Origin: Terrisporobacter mayombei
Lineage (GTDB): Bacteria > Bacillota > Clostridia > Peptostreptococcales > Peptostreptococcaceae
Direction of reading: 5' to 3'
Assembly: GCF_020748465.1 (NCBI RefSeq)
Contig: NZ_JAHZMP010000004.1
Coordinates: 62,001-126,000 of the forward strand
DNA length: 64,000 nucleotides
The translations under genes were made by a program, and so were the position numbers. Within the stretch, counting starts at the first letter, position 1. Each line of letters opens with the position of its first letter. The notes beneath the pieces are model-generated. The model saw only the letters and a program-made list of their open reading frames with translations. It was not told the DNA's origin and searched no databases. Below are positions 34,094 through 43,039 of this stretch, piece by piece.

Positions 34094-34283
34094 AATTTTC
34101 TCCTTTAATTTAACTATTACAAGAAAATTGTAACACAAATATAGAAAATTTCTACATATTTTACCACTTTTTTTATATATAATTTTTTATTAGCATCCAG
34201 TCAATATGTTATTTTGTAATATTTACTACAACAACAATTTGTATTATAAACATTTTCATAACTATATTTTAGCATATAAATAA

Positions 34284-34312
34284 TAAAAAAGACTGCATCA
34301 GCAGTCTTTTTT
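34284..34312 (-). terminator. Terminator of the SASP gene
   Basis: AAAAAAGACTGCtgatGCAGTCTTTTTT, read on the minus strand: short strong stem and T run. Confidence 0.85.
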
Positions 34313-34314
34313 AT

Positions 34315-34530
34315 CTATTTTTTATAATATTGTCTAATTAATTCTTCTTTTCCCATATTTACTAGAGTTTTACTCATTAACCCTCCTAAATCTCCACCTT
34401 TCTTGCCATTCGCATAAGAGGTTTTATCTCCTCCTGATATATCATGTTCCATACCTAATTCATTTGCTATTTCCATTTTCATTTGATTTAAAGCTTCTCT
34501 TGCATTTGGATTTACAATTTTATTAGCCAT
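34315..34530 (-). CDS. Alpha/beta-type small acid-soluble spore protein
   Basis: A 71-residue DNA-binding protein that coats and protects spore DNA. Hallmarks are the N-terminal helix with NPNAREALNQMKMEIANELG (the germination-protease cleavage region EIANELG) and the C-terminal GGLMSKTLVNMGKEELIRQ segment. It is direct evidence that the organism sporulates. On the minus strand upstream, GAATG, a 16-base gap and AATATTA resemble a forespore SigG promoter, though the -10 lacks the consensus C. It is monocistronic with a terminator. Confidence 0.95.
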   Translation of the reverse strand: MANKIVNPNAREALNQMKMEIANELGMEHDISGGDKTSYANGKKGGDLGGLMSKTLVNMGKEELIRQYYKK

Positions 34531-34684
34531 AAAAACCTCCCATTATACTTTTAATATTATTTTTTACAATTACTCATTCTATTATTTTGAAAATTTTGGT
34601 TTATAACTATTACCATGATTTACATGTATATAAATATTAATTTATAGTAAATCCTATAATTAATAATTTAATGGAGGTGCTAAT

Positions 34685-35056
34685 ATGAATAATTTACATC
34701 TAAGTGATGATGAATTAGTTGAAAATTTTGAAAGTGCCAGTCCTTGGTTTGTCGGCTTATATATGGAGACCTTTCTAAATAATCTAAATTTCTTATCCAA
34801 CAGGCAAACTAAAAATGAATTTACAGCAGATATACATAGATATGACCCCATATTAATTGATGAAAATATTCTAGATATTTATAATAGGGTTGAATCATTA
34901 TTGAGAATAATTAAAGGCAATAGGGTTCTTGATGCATTAAAAATGGTGCTTGATTATGATACTGATACAATTTATGATATTTATGCTCGAGAAGAAGCAA
35001 TTTACTTATTAGCTTTAATAAAAAATGGTAAAGTTACCTTACCAAAGTCTAATTAA
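34685..35056 (+). CDS. Hypothetical protein (123 aa), acidic
   Basis: I do not recognise this protein. It is acidic, helical and cytoplasmic, with Trp16 in ASPWFVGLYMETFLNNL and a second helical part VESLLRIIKGNRVLDALKMV. A GGAGG site (TGGAGGTGC) precedes the ATG. It is transcribed alone, divergently from the SASP gene and ended by a terminator. No function can be offered. Confidence 0.6.
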   Translation: MNNLHLSDDELVENFESASPWFVGLYMETFLNNLNFLSNRQTKNEFTADIHRYDPILIDENILDIYNRVESLLRIIKGNRVLDALKMVLDYDTDTIYDIYAREEAIYLLALIKNGKVTLPKSN

Positions 35057-35065
35057 ATAAAAAAA

Positions 35066-35114
35066 TTAATGCTCTCAACAATAAACATAAAATTTATTAC
35101 TGAGAGCATTTTAT
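35066..35114. terminator. Bidirectional terminator
   Basis: AATGCTCTCA pairs with TGAGAGCATT; an inner AATAAA/TTTATT pair lengthens the hairpin. Confidence 0.8.
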
Positions 35115-35124
35115 TGGTTATACT

Positions 35125-35283
35125 CTAATTTAGCGATGTAAAAAAATAATCATACCCCATAGATGTGGCAACATTACAAAACGCCCCCATAGGATCTTCT
35201 TTATTTCTTATTTCAAGGAACTTTTTCCTAATTAGTTGATTATTTCTTGATTCTTCAAGAATTTTCACTAATTTTTCATTCAT
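35125..35283 (-). CDS. Small protein with Nif11-like pattern (52 aa)
   Basis: Translated by hand from the minus strand. The 52 residues (starting MNEKLVKILEESRNNQLIR, ending MGYDYFFTSLN) have the shape of a Nif11-like N-terminal domain: a helix with repeated charged residues, a short acidic turn (NKEDP) and an alanine/glycine helix ending in an aromatic GY motif. Nif11-like peptides are often RiPP leaders, but there is no maturase nearby and no core peptide after the GY. The ribosome site is weak. The convergent terminator at 35066-35114 would end it. It may be a small regulator or remnant. Confidence 0.5.
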   Translation of the reverse strand: MNEKLVKILEESRNNQLIRKKFLEIRNKEDPMGAFCNVATSMGYDYFFTSLN

Positions 35284-35367
35284 AGTAGCAACCCACTTAC
35301 TTATATAAAATACTTTACATATTTCTTATTTTTAGGATAAAATTGATTTATTTGTCAATTTACATTG

Positions 35368-36897
35368 CTACATAAGTGGTGCAAATACTCTAAGTATTGC
35401 TTGCCATAAGGCATATCTTCTTCCGGCCTTTATGTCTTCCTCAGAAAATTCTCTACTTTTTAAAATTGTATCTAAAGCATCTTTTTTAATATCACTTAAA
35501 CACTTGCATTTATATAAATACACACCACACTCAAAATGTAAGTATAAGCTTCTATAATCCATATTTATTGTACCTACAGTTGCAACTTCATCATCACAAA
35601 CAAATACTTTAGCATGAATAAATCCTGGAGTATATTCATATATCTTCACGCCGGCTCTTATTAATTGAGGATAATAAGATCTTGTAAGCTTAAATACAGT
35701 CTTCTTATCTGGTATTCCTGGCGTTACTATTTTTACGTCTACTCCTTTTTTAGCAGCTAAACAAAGGGCTGTCATCATTTCATTATCAATAATCAAATAT
35801 GGTGTAAAAATATATACATAGTTTTTTGCACTATTTATAATATTTAAATATACATTTTCTCCTACAACCTCTTCATCTAAAGGTGAATCTCCATAAGGTT
35901 GTACAAATCCATCACTTACAGTAGTTTCAAATTGATGTACTTCTGGTTTATAAATAGAAAAGTCTTCATCTGTTTGTCTAGTAGAATTCCACATTTCTAA
36001 AAACATCATGGTTAAATTCCATACACCTTGTCCTTTTAACATAACCCCTGTATCTTTCCAATGCCCAAACCTAACTTTTTCATTAATATACTCATCAGCT
36101 AAATTTATACCACCAGTAAACCCTGTATGTCCATCTATTACTGTAATTTTGCGATGGTCTCTATTATTCATAACAAGAGATAATAAAGGTTTAAAAGGAT
36201 TAAAAGCAATACATTTTATTCCCTTCTTGTCTAAAATTTTATCATATCCATAAGGAAGAAGAGATATACAACCCATATCATCATACATAAGTCTTACATC
36301 TAATCCTTCTTTAGCTTTTTGCTCTAGTATTTCTAAAATACCATCCCACATCTTACCTTCTTCAATAATAAAGTATTCCATAAATATATATCTTTTTGCT
36401 TTTTTTAGTTCTTTAATTAAATCTTCGTAATTATCCTCTCCCAGACTATAATATTTAACCTCCGTGTTTTTGTACATAGGATAGCCAGCTGCACAGTTTA
36501 TATAATTCATGTGACCATAAATTGTTTTATTTTCTTTTTCAACTTCTTCTGATATATCTTTATCTTGTCTTAAATATTTACTTGTCTTTTCCTGAACTTT
36601 CTCTAAACGGTGTCTCATCTCTTTAGAAGGTTTTTTATTACCTAGTATAAGATATAATATACCTCCTGTGATATTAAAAATTAATATTGGTATAATCCAA
36701 GCCAATTTATAAGCCGGATTATCACTTTTATTTATAATCCAAAGTACTACTAAAGCACTTATGGCAGTACACATAATAGGTACTATTGCTGAAAAATGAC
36801 TGAATTTTATTAATAAATATAAAAATATTCCAAGTTGAATAGCAATCATTACCCCAATGACTACCATTCTGCTAAATAATAATCTCAATATCTTCAT
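35368..36897 (-). CDS. cls: Cardiolipin synthase
   Basis: A 509-residue phospholipase-D-family enzyme that joins two phosphatidylglycerols into cardiolipin at the membrane. Two N-terminal membrane helices (about 10-60) include the WIIPILIFNITGGILYLILG segment. Two HKD catalytic motifs follow: NNRDHRKITVIDGHTGFTGG and FIHAKVFVCDDEVATVGTIN. The length fits bacterial Cls. The ATG is preceded by a purine-rich AGGGAGACAG site. It has no operon partner. Confidence 0.95.
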   Translation of the reverse strand: MKILRLLFSRMVVIGVMIAIQLGIFLYLLIKFSHFSAIVPIMCTAISALVVLWIINKSDNPAYKLAWIIPILIFNITGGILYLILGNKKPSKEMRHRLEKVQEKTSKYLRQDKDISEEVEKENKTIYGHMNYINCAAGYPMYKNTEVKYYSLGEDNYEDLIKELKKAKRYIFMEYFIIEEGKMWDGILEILEQKAKEGLDVRLMYDDMGCISLLPYGYDKILDKKGIKCIAFNPFKPLLSLVMNNRDHRKITVIDGHTGFTGGINLADEYINEKVRFGHWKDTGVMLKGQGVWNLTMMFLEMWNSTRQTDEDFSIYKPEVHQFETTVSDGFVQPYGDSPLDEEVVGENVYLNIINSAKNYVYIFTPYLIIDNEMMTALCLAAKKGVDVKIVTPGIPDKKTVFKLTRSYYPQLIRAGVKIYEYTPGFIHAKVFVCDDEVATVGTINMDYRSLYLHFECGVYLYKCKCLSDIKKDALDTILKSREFSEEDIKAGRRYALWQAILRVFAPLM

Positions 36898-36992
36898 GAA
36901 CTGTCTCCCTTCAAAACTATATATGAATAAAATATAATTCTTTAAATTATAACATATGTAAATTTTTAAGCAAACTATTTATTACATTTATA

Positions 36993-37023
36993 AAACTCAA
37001 GAACCATGGGCCCTTGAGTTTTT
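36993..37023 (-). terminator. Terminator of the methyltransferase gene
   Basis: AACTCAAGG-gcccatggtt-CTTGAGTTTT on the minus strand. Confidence 0.75.
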
Positions 37024-37027
37024 GCAT

Positions 37028-38191
37028 CTAAATTAAATTATCTTCTTTTAATAAATTGTATAAAGTTGGATTAAAATTAAATTCTTTCATTAATATTTGT
37101 ACTTGTTGTAGCGATTTTTCTTTTTTATCTTTTGATAAATTGGATTTTGAGGCTCTTATTAAAATATTTTTAGGCGAATGCGATATATCAATAAACTCTA
37201 ATAGTTGAGCCTTATATCCTACATATTCTAATAAATTACCTCTCACTGAATCTGTCATAAGAGCTGCCACTCTTTCTTGTATGATCCCATACTTATTTAA
37301 AATATCTAAGTTTTCAGCCTTCATTTGATAATTAAATTCATGTTGACAACAAGGCACAGAAAATATCATTTTTGCATTCCATTTAATTGCATTATATAGC
37401 GCATAATCAGTTGCTGTATCACATGCATGAAGTGTAATAACCATATCTACCTTATTATTATATTTAAATCCATTTATATCTCCAAGTTCAAAATGTAAAT
37501 TATCAAACTTATATTTTTTTGATATTTCATTACATTTTTTTATTACATCTTCTTTTAAATCCAATCCTATCATTTTTACATTTATCTTTTTAATTTCTAC
37601 AAAATAATAGTAAAGAACAAAAGTTAAATATGATTTTCCACAACCAAAATCTAATATTGTTAATTCTTCATAATCATTTTTCTTAATTTCATCATCAATT
37701 ATCTCAATAAATCTATTTATTTGCTTATACTTGTCATATTTTGAATTTACAACTTTACCCTCTTTAGTAAAAACCCCTAAGTCTATAAGAGGTTGAATAA
37801 GCATACCTTCTTTAAGAATATAGTTTTTTTCTTTGTTATGTCCTTTATTAACTACATTTTCATTATTATTTTTCTTTTTCCCTAAAAAAACTTTACCTTT
37901 TTTAGATATTTTAACATCATAAGTTGTATTATTTGACCAAGCATTTAATTGTTTGAAGTCTTCCTTCATATATTCAAGTACTTTATAATTTAAGTCTTTT
38001 GTTTCTATATTTTCATGAAATACTTGCTTGTCTGTAAATTTTTCTATTTGATAATATTTTTTATTATTTTTTTCTTTTAGCTGAAAAACTATTTTATTGT
38101 ATTTTATCTCTTTATTCTTTTTATTACTTATAACTACTTTTATTATATTATCTTTACATATTTCATTTATTATCTTAACTGTATCTTCCAT
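37028..38191 (-). CDS. SAM-dependent methyltransferase (methyltransferase-32-like)
   Basis: A 387-residue protein with a class I methyltransferase core in its second half. The SAM-binding glycine-rich loop is ILDFGCGKSYLTFVLYYYF (residues about 180-200), then MIGLDLKEDV and LHACDTATDYALYNAI. FSVPCCQHEFNYQM is a conserved Cys-Cys-Gln-His signature of the methyltransferase-32 group, whose members include tRNA or small-molecule enzymes. The N-terminal 130 residues are lysine-rich and may bind RNA. The substrate is unknown. Monocistronic. Confidence 0.82.
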   Translation of the reverse strand: MEDTVKIINEICKDNIIKVVISNKKNKEIKYNKIVFQLKEKNNKKYYQIEKFTDKQVFHENIETKDLNYKVLEYMKEDFKQLNAWSNNTTYDVKISKKGKVFLGKKKNNNENVVNKGHNKEKNYILKEGMLIQPLIDLGVFTKEGKVVNSKYDKYKQINRFIEIIDDEIKKNDYEELTILDFGCGKSYLTFVLYYYFVEIKKINVKMIGLDLKEDVIKKCNEISKKYKFDNLHFELGDINGFKYNNKVDMVITLHACDTATDYALYNAIKWNAKMIFSVPCCQHEFNYQMKAENLDILNKYGIIQERVAALMTDSVRGNLLEYVGYKAQLLEFIDISHSPKNILIRASKSNLSKDKKEKSLQQVQILMKEFNFNPTLYNLLKEDNLI

Positions 38192-38372
38192 TCATATCAC
38201 CTATTTTTCATTATCTTCATTGCACTACTTATTATACCATTAAGTATTATCATATAATTAAATTTTTTATATACTTATAAGACTTTTTCTGTAAATAATA
38301 AGGATATTTGTTGTTTTTGTTATATTTTTTCTTATTTTTCATATTAATAATGATATAAGCAGGAGGTATATT

Positions 38373-39347
38373 ATGAAAGAAACTTTTAATCCACATTTAT
38401 ATCATGGAAAACACAAAAATAAAAACTTCTTCGAAGGGTGGTATTTTAAAATAGTCGACAAGAAAAATGATTATAAACTTGCCATAATTCCTGGTATTTC
38501 TTATGGCAATAACGAAGATGAGCACCACTCTTTTATACAAATTTTAAATGGAAAAGAATCTACTTTTAATTATTTATCTTATGATGTAAATGATTTTAGA
38601 TATAATAATAAGAGATTTAGGATATGTATTAATTCTAATATTTTTTCTTTAGAAAACATAAGTCTCTCTATAGATTCTAATGATCTAAATATTCATGGTA
38701 ATCTAATATTAAAAAATTTAGTAAAATGGCCAGGTAGTATCGTTAATCCTGGTAGTATGGGATTTTATAATTATTTAAAATTCATGGAGTGCTATTCACA
38801 TGTATGTGCTTTGAATGGATCTATTGTTGGAGATTTAAATATTAATGGCATAAATGTGAATTTTACAGCAGGAAAAGTATATATTGAAAAAAATTGGGGT
38901 AAAAGCTTTCCAAAATCTTGGTTATGGATTCAAAGTAACTCTTTTAAAAGTAGAAAAGCTTCTATAACTTGTTCTGTAGGAACCATACCTTTCCCCATAA
39001 AGGACTTCACAGGCTTTATTATAGGCCTTACTTTGGAAAATGAATTCTATAGTTTTACCACAATTAACCATAGTAAAATTAATATACAAAATTTTGGAGA
39101 TGATATTACTTTAACAGTAACTAAAAATAACCTTAAATTAACCATTAAAACTTATACAAATCCAAAAGATTTTTTAGTATTAAAAGCACCTAATCAAGGT
39201 TCTATGACATCTACTGTAAAGGAAACTATAAATGGTCAAGTGTATATACTTCTAGAAGATACTAAAATAAATAAAAAAATATTTGAAGATATAGGTCTTA
39301 GTACTGGAGTAGAGTACGGTGGAAATTTTTCTTCACTTTTTAAATAA
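38373..39347 (+). CDS. Tocopherol-cyclase-like family protein
   Basis: A 324-residue protein whose pattern matches the tocopherol cyclase family: LYHGKHKNKNFFEGWYFKIV near the start, GSIVNPGSMGFYNYLKFMEC in the middle and AGKVYIEKNWGKSFPKSWLW later. Members are beta-barrel or lipocalin-like (AttH/tocopherol cyclase) proteins. Clostridia do not make tocopherol, so the natural substrate is unknown and may be another lipid or isoprenoid. The coding sequence has a good AGGAGG site, no signal peptide and a terminator right after it. Confidence 0.8.
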   Translation: MKETFNPHLYHGKHKNKNFFEGWYFKIVDKKNDYKLAIIPGISYGNNEDEHHSFIQILNGKESTFNYLSYDVNDFRYNNKRFRICINSNIFSLENISLSIDSNDLNIHGNLILKNLVKWPGSIVNPGSMGFYNYLKFMECYSHVCALNGSIVGDLNINGINVNFTAGKVYIEKNWGKSFPKSWLWIQSNSFKSRKASITCSVGTIPFPIKDFTGFIIGLTLENEFYSFTTINHSKINIQNFGDDITLTVTKNNLKLTIKTYTNPKDFLVLKAPNQGSMTSTVKETINGQVYILLEDTKINKKIFEDIGLSTGVEYGGNFSSLFK

Positions 39348-39390
39348 AAAAATAGATAAGTTTGAAAAATACAAACTTATCTATTTTTTA
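39345..39390. terminator. Bidirectional terminator
   Basis: AAATAGATAAGTTTG pairs with CAAACTTATCTATTT across a 7-base loop, with A and T runs on the flanks. Confidence 0.9.
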
Positions 39391-40593
39391 TTCTTCATCT
39401 TCAAGTAAACATAATAATTTTTCATTTATTATATTCATATCTACTTGAGTAATATTTTCAATAGCTTTTCTTTTTAATCCTCTTAGACTAATTTGAACCT
39501 TTTTATGGAAACTACTTTCTTTTTCATTATCTTTTATTATGTTAAAAAAATCTAATAAGGAATATATTTTAAATTTTTCTATTTGTCTTTCCTTTGCCAT
39601 ATTTTCCAAAAGTGCAATAATAATATCTTGATAGTTATCTTCTTTATTTAAATTTAAATACTTTGATAAATTAGGTAATATAAATTCAAATAACATTCTT
39701 TTGGGAGGAATATCTTCTAACCCCATACTTATTCCTATATCTATAATCAATTCATCAGGTAATCCTAAAAGTTTGCTAAAAATTAAATCCTCATCTACTG
39801 GCTCTATATAGTACTCTCTTCCTTTTAACTTTCTTATAGACTTAATTGCATCATAATAACCCAGTTTAATATTTCTATGGGCTAAATCTTTTGTAAAAAT
39901 AAAAGTTCCACCTAAATCCATAGACGGCTGAATTTCAACCACATTTACACTTTCATCAATATGTCTTAATTTTCTACTAGAATTTAACCTTATGGCTATT
40001 ATTTTGTCATAATTTTTTTTTGCTAAAAGACTCACAGGGCAATTATCATAAAGTCCTCCATCTAAGTATGCCTTCCCATCTAAGGGTTCCATTTTTAGTC
40101 CTGGATATCTGGCACTTGCCATTATAAAATTTTTTATTTTTCCATTTGGAATATCTTCTTTAAACACTTCTATAGGACTTAAAGGTCCTAATTCCACAGT
40201 AACAAGGCCGAAGTCTATATTACTATTTCTTAATTTTTCCTCATCAATTAATTCATCTACAACTTTTCGTAAATTATCCGTATCAATCCCTCTGTTAGTA
40301 ATTATTTTTTTTGCTTCACTAGAAAAATAGGTTATGGTTTTTATATTAAGATTTCGATTTATTACATTTGCCATATGCCTATCCTCTATATCAAATAGTT
40401 GTTGTGGAGTAACATGACTCCACATTTCAAAACATTTTTTAAAATCTCCTTGAGCAACCATAGCTGCATTAAAGGCCCCAATAGAAGTTCCTACTATTCC
40501 ATCTATCTCATACCCCTCTTCTAGTAAAGCTTTAATGGCTCCAACATGAAATGCACCTCTTGCACCTCCACCCTCTAAAGCTACTCCTAACAT
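39388..40593 (-). CDS. Patatin-like phospholipase
   Basis: A 401-residue serine lipase/acyl hydrolase. The oxyanion loop GGGARGAFHVGAI, the nucleophile elbow GTSIGAFNAA (Ser42) and the Asp of the dyad in YLDGGLYDNCP are all present. The last 130 residues are a helical extension without a recognised domain. No signal peptide is seen. Such enzymes remodel membrane lipids or act as effectors; the target here is not evident. It is monocistronic and its ATG lies close to GGGGAGATGA. Confidence 0.9.
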   Translation of the reverse strand: MLGVALEGGGARGAFHVGAIKALLEEGYEIDGIVGTSIGAFNAAMVAQGDFKKCFEMWSHVTPQQLFDIEDRHMANVINRNLNIKTITYFSSEAKKIITNRGIDTDNLRKVVDELIDEEKLRNSNIDFGLVTVELGPLSPIEVFKEDIPNGKIKNFIMASARYPGLKMEPLDGKAYLDGGLYDNCPVSLLAKKNYDKIIAIRLNSSRKLRHIDESVNVVEIQPSMDLGGTFIFTKDLAHRNIKLGYYDAIKSIRKLKGREYYIEPVDEDLIFSKLLGLPDELIIDIGISMGLEDIPPKRMLFEFILPNLSKYLNLNKEDNYQDIIIALLENMAKERQIEKFKIYSLLDFFNIIKDNEKESSFHKKVQISLRGLKRKAIENITQVDMNIINEKLLCLLEDEE

Positions 40594-40676
40594 AAGCTAT
40601 CATCTCCCCAATTAAGAGTATTTTTCTTCTTTACTTTATATTATATCAACTTGTTAGATTTGTAAGTAATTTAAAA

Positions 40677-40706
40677 TAAAAAAAGAAGCTATTTAATAGC
40701 TCCTTA
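40677..40706 (-). terminator. Terminator of nrdG
   Basis: Minus strand: AAGGAGCTATT-a-AATAGCTTCTT followed by TTTTTA. Confidence 0.85.
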
Positions 40707-40711
40707 TTATA

Positions 40712-41221
40712 TTATTTATTTTCTAAATCAAATAATATTAACTTATTTTCTTTTAATGTTTCTTTAACATTTATAACCCTTTGGTTTGATGATCCTCTCA
40801 ATGTAAGAGATATATTTTTTCTCTCTTCTTCAAACTTGCCATCTACTAAAACATCTGCATATTTTAAAATTTCGCTTTGAAGTTCATTAAAGTTTTCAAC
40901 AGTATAGCCCGTCCATAAATATATTTTCTTTTCAGGATATTTATCTTTAAATTGCTTACATACATAAATAACTCCCTCAATATTTTCAGGACAAAGAGGT
41001 TCACCTCCTAGTATGGATAAATCTCTTTTTATATTATGTTTATCAATGTTGTTCATAATATAATTTAGTTTTTCCTCAGTAAATTCTTCACCATCTGTAA
41101 AACTCCAAGTTTCACCATTAAAACATCCTTTACACTTGTGAGGGCATCCTTGGGTCCAAAGAGACATAGTAATTCCAAATCCATTAGCTATATCATTATC
41201 TTTAATTCTATTTATTCTCAT
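40712..41221 (-). CDS. nrdG: Anaerobic ribonucleotide reductase activating enzyme
   Basis: Radical-SAM activase that installs the glycyl radical on NrdD. The [4Fe-4S] motif is CPHKCKGC (Cys26, Cys30, Cys33), followed by LSILGGEPL and a C-terminal core ending in VINVKETL. The 169 residues are normal for NrdG. It closes a cluster of nrdD-folD-thyX-nrdG in one direction, separated from thyX by 41 bases. Together these genes supply deoxynucleotides without oxygen. Confidence 0.95.
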   Translation of the reverse strand: MRINRIKDNDIANGFGITMSLWTQGCPHKCKGCFNGETWSFTDGEEFTEEKLNYIMNNIDKHNIKRDLSILGGEPLCPENIEGVIYVCKQFKDKYPEKKIYLWTGYTVENFNELQSEILKYADVLVDGKFEEERKNISLTLRGSSNQRVINVKETLKENKLILFDLENK

Positions 41222-41262
41222 ATTATTATGCTCCTTTTAGTGTCTGGATCTAAAAATTCACC

Positions 41263-42126
41263 TTATTTATTTTTCTTTTCATAAGGCATCATACAGCACA
41301 TAGAACCTTCTGGACATGGCCCAAATTGACAACTTGCACCAAGAGTTTTTCCAAGTAAAGGACTTTCTTTTTCCACTTCCTCTACCATAGTCCATGCTAA
41401 TTTATTTATTTCTTCTTGTGCTCTTCTGCAACATCTATGATGACAGAAGTTAATTAAACTTCTTAAGTTCATTGTGCATATTATTTTTGTTTCACACGCA
41501 TTTGGGAATATATATCTAGCGTTTTCAATTGCTTTCTTCTCTAAAGTTGAACATAACTTTTTATATGATGTTCTTAAAGATTCTACAAACTTTTCACAAG
41601 ATTCATTCACATTTTTCCATGCTTCAAATTCATCTTTATCTATATTACATTTTTTTAATTGAATATCTACTAGTTTACCGTACTGCTCTTTATTATAAAC
41701 ATAATCATATATTAATTTATCAACTATATCATCATATAACCTTTGACCATCTTCCATATGATTTTTATAGCTTTGCTCAAGTATAGGGTTGTTTTTTATG
41801 TCTTGAGGAATCACATATTCAAACTGAGTTTCTTTAACATATCTTTGAGATTGCTGACTATAAGATGCTATTCTATGTCTAACTAGTTGATGTGTTAAAC
41901 TTCTTGAAACTCCTTCTATTGCAAAAGTAAAGCTAGTATGTTCTAACACACTGCCATGACCAATAGAAGTAATCATATTTACAAATCTTTCAATACTTTC
42001 TGGTGTTTGCTTTTCCATTAAATCATCAATATTTGATGGTGAATAACAAAGCTTCCCTGCTGTAGCTATAACAAGCTCTGGATTCATTGTATGAGATATA
42101 AGTTTTACTTTTAATTTTGTTTCCAT
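41263..42126 (-). CDS. thyX: Flavin-dependent thymidylate synthase
   Basis: Makes dTMP from dUMP with methylene-THF and NADPH through FAD, an alternative to ThyA. The diagnostic RHRxxSxxxxSxR motif is present as [14 protein letters not shown]. The 287-residue length is above the family mean owing to a C-terminal Cys-rich tail ([16 protein letters not shown]), which may bind a metal or be structural. It overlaps folD by 1 base, so the enzyme that uses methylene-THF is translationally tied to the enzyme that interconverts it. Confidence 0.95.
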   Translation of the reverse strand: METKLKVKLISHTMNPELVIATAGKLCYSPSNIDDLMEKQTPESIERFVNMITSIGHGSVLEHTSFTFAIEGVSRSLTHQLVRHRIASYSQQSQRYVKETQFEYVIPQDIKNNPILEQSYKNHMEDGQRLYDDIVDKLIYDYVYNKEQYGKLVDIQLKKCNIDKDEFEAWKNVNESCEKFVESLRTSYKKLCSTLEKKAIENARYIFPNACETKIICTMNLRSLINFCHHRCCRRAQEEINKLAWTMVEEVEKESPLLGKTLGASCQFGPCPEGSMCCMMPYEKKNK

Positions 42127-42977
42127 TATTTACTCTCCCCTTTTTCAGCAATTTCTATTGTTTGTTCAATTAATTCTATAACAGTCATTTGGCCTACTCC
42201 ATTTGGCACAGGAGTCAAATGACATTGTTTTTCATTTACTATAACGTCATAGTCTTCTTTAGACACATCTCCACACATTTTTCCTGCTTCATTAAAGTTA
42301 ATTGATACATCTATTATTGTAGTATTATTAGAAAAATCTTGTGCGCTTAAGAAGTTATTTCTTCCTACCGCTGTAACAACTATATCTGATGCTTTAATTT
42401 TTTCCTTTAAATTTTTAGTTTTACTGTGAGCTATAGTCACTGTGGCATTTTCTTTTAAGAATAATTGTGATAATGGCTTTCCAACTATATTAGAACGATT
42501 TATTATAAGAACATCCTTACCTTCCATATCTATTTTAAATTCTTTTAATAAGGTCATTATACCTCTAGGAGTACATGCCACATTCCCCTCTAAATTAAGA
42601 GATAATTTTCCCATATTTCCTATGGTAAATCCATCTACATCTTTTTCATCTTCTATAAGATTTGTAAGGTAATCTTCATTTAAATGCTTTGGTATAGGTA
42701 ATTGTAATAAAACTCCTGTGGCATCTTTAGCTTTATTTAAATCTATAATAATTTTTTCTACTTCATCTTGACTAATATTTTCATCTAAATGAATTATTTT
42801 TGAACTTATTCCAACTTCTTCGCATTTTTTAACTTTATTTGATACATACTTTCCGCTGGCAAAATCTTCGCCTACTCTAATTATTACTAGAGAAGGTTTT
42901 TTACTTAATTTATTTACTCTATCTTTTAATTCGGCTACTTTTTTTGTTACTAATTGTCTAGCATCTAGTAATGTCAT
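42126..42977 (-). CDS. folD: Methylene-THF dehydrogenase / methenyl-THF cyclohydrolase
   Basis: Bifunctional enzyme linking 10-formyl-THF to 5,10-methylene-THF. Motifs are [20 protein letters not shown] (catalytic Lys in the YxxxK pattern: Tyr48, Lys52), [18 protein letters not shown] and PIVGKP-like [17 protein letters not shown], with [16 protein letters not shown] [12 protein letters not shown] at the end. The 283-residue length is normal. It lies between nrdD and thyX, and with fhs also in the window it completes a formate-to-methylene-THF path. Confidence 0.96.
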   Translation of the reverse strand: MTLLDARQLVTKKVAELKDRVNKLSKKPSLVIIRVGEDFASGKYVSNKVKKCEEVGISSKIIHLDENISQDEVEKIIIDLNKAKDATGVLLQLPIPKHLNEDYLTNLIEDEKDVDGFTIGNMGKLSLNLEGNVACTPRGIMTLLKEFKIDMEGKDVLIINRSNIVGKPLSQLFLKENATVTIAHSKTKNLKEKIKASDIVVTAVGRNNFLSAQDFSNNTTIIDVSINFNEAGKMCGDVSKEDYDVIVNEKQCHLTPVPNGVGQMTVIELIEQTIEIAEKGESK

Positions 42978-43014
42978 TTTCTTCCCATCCTTTTACTATT
43001 TTTATGTATAATAG

Positions 43015-43036
43015 AAAAGGTGCATATGCACCTTTT
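43015..43036 (-). terminator. Terminator after nrdD
   Basis: AAAAGGTGCATATGCACCTTTT is a perfect palindrome with T run. It separates nrdD from folD, so folD-thyX-nrdG may be partly uncoupled or expressed by read-through. Confidence 0.75.
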
Positions 43037-43039
43037 ATT

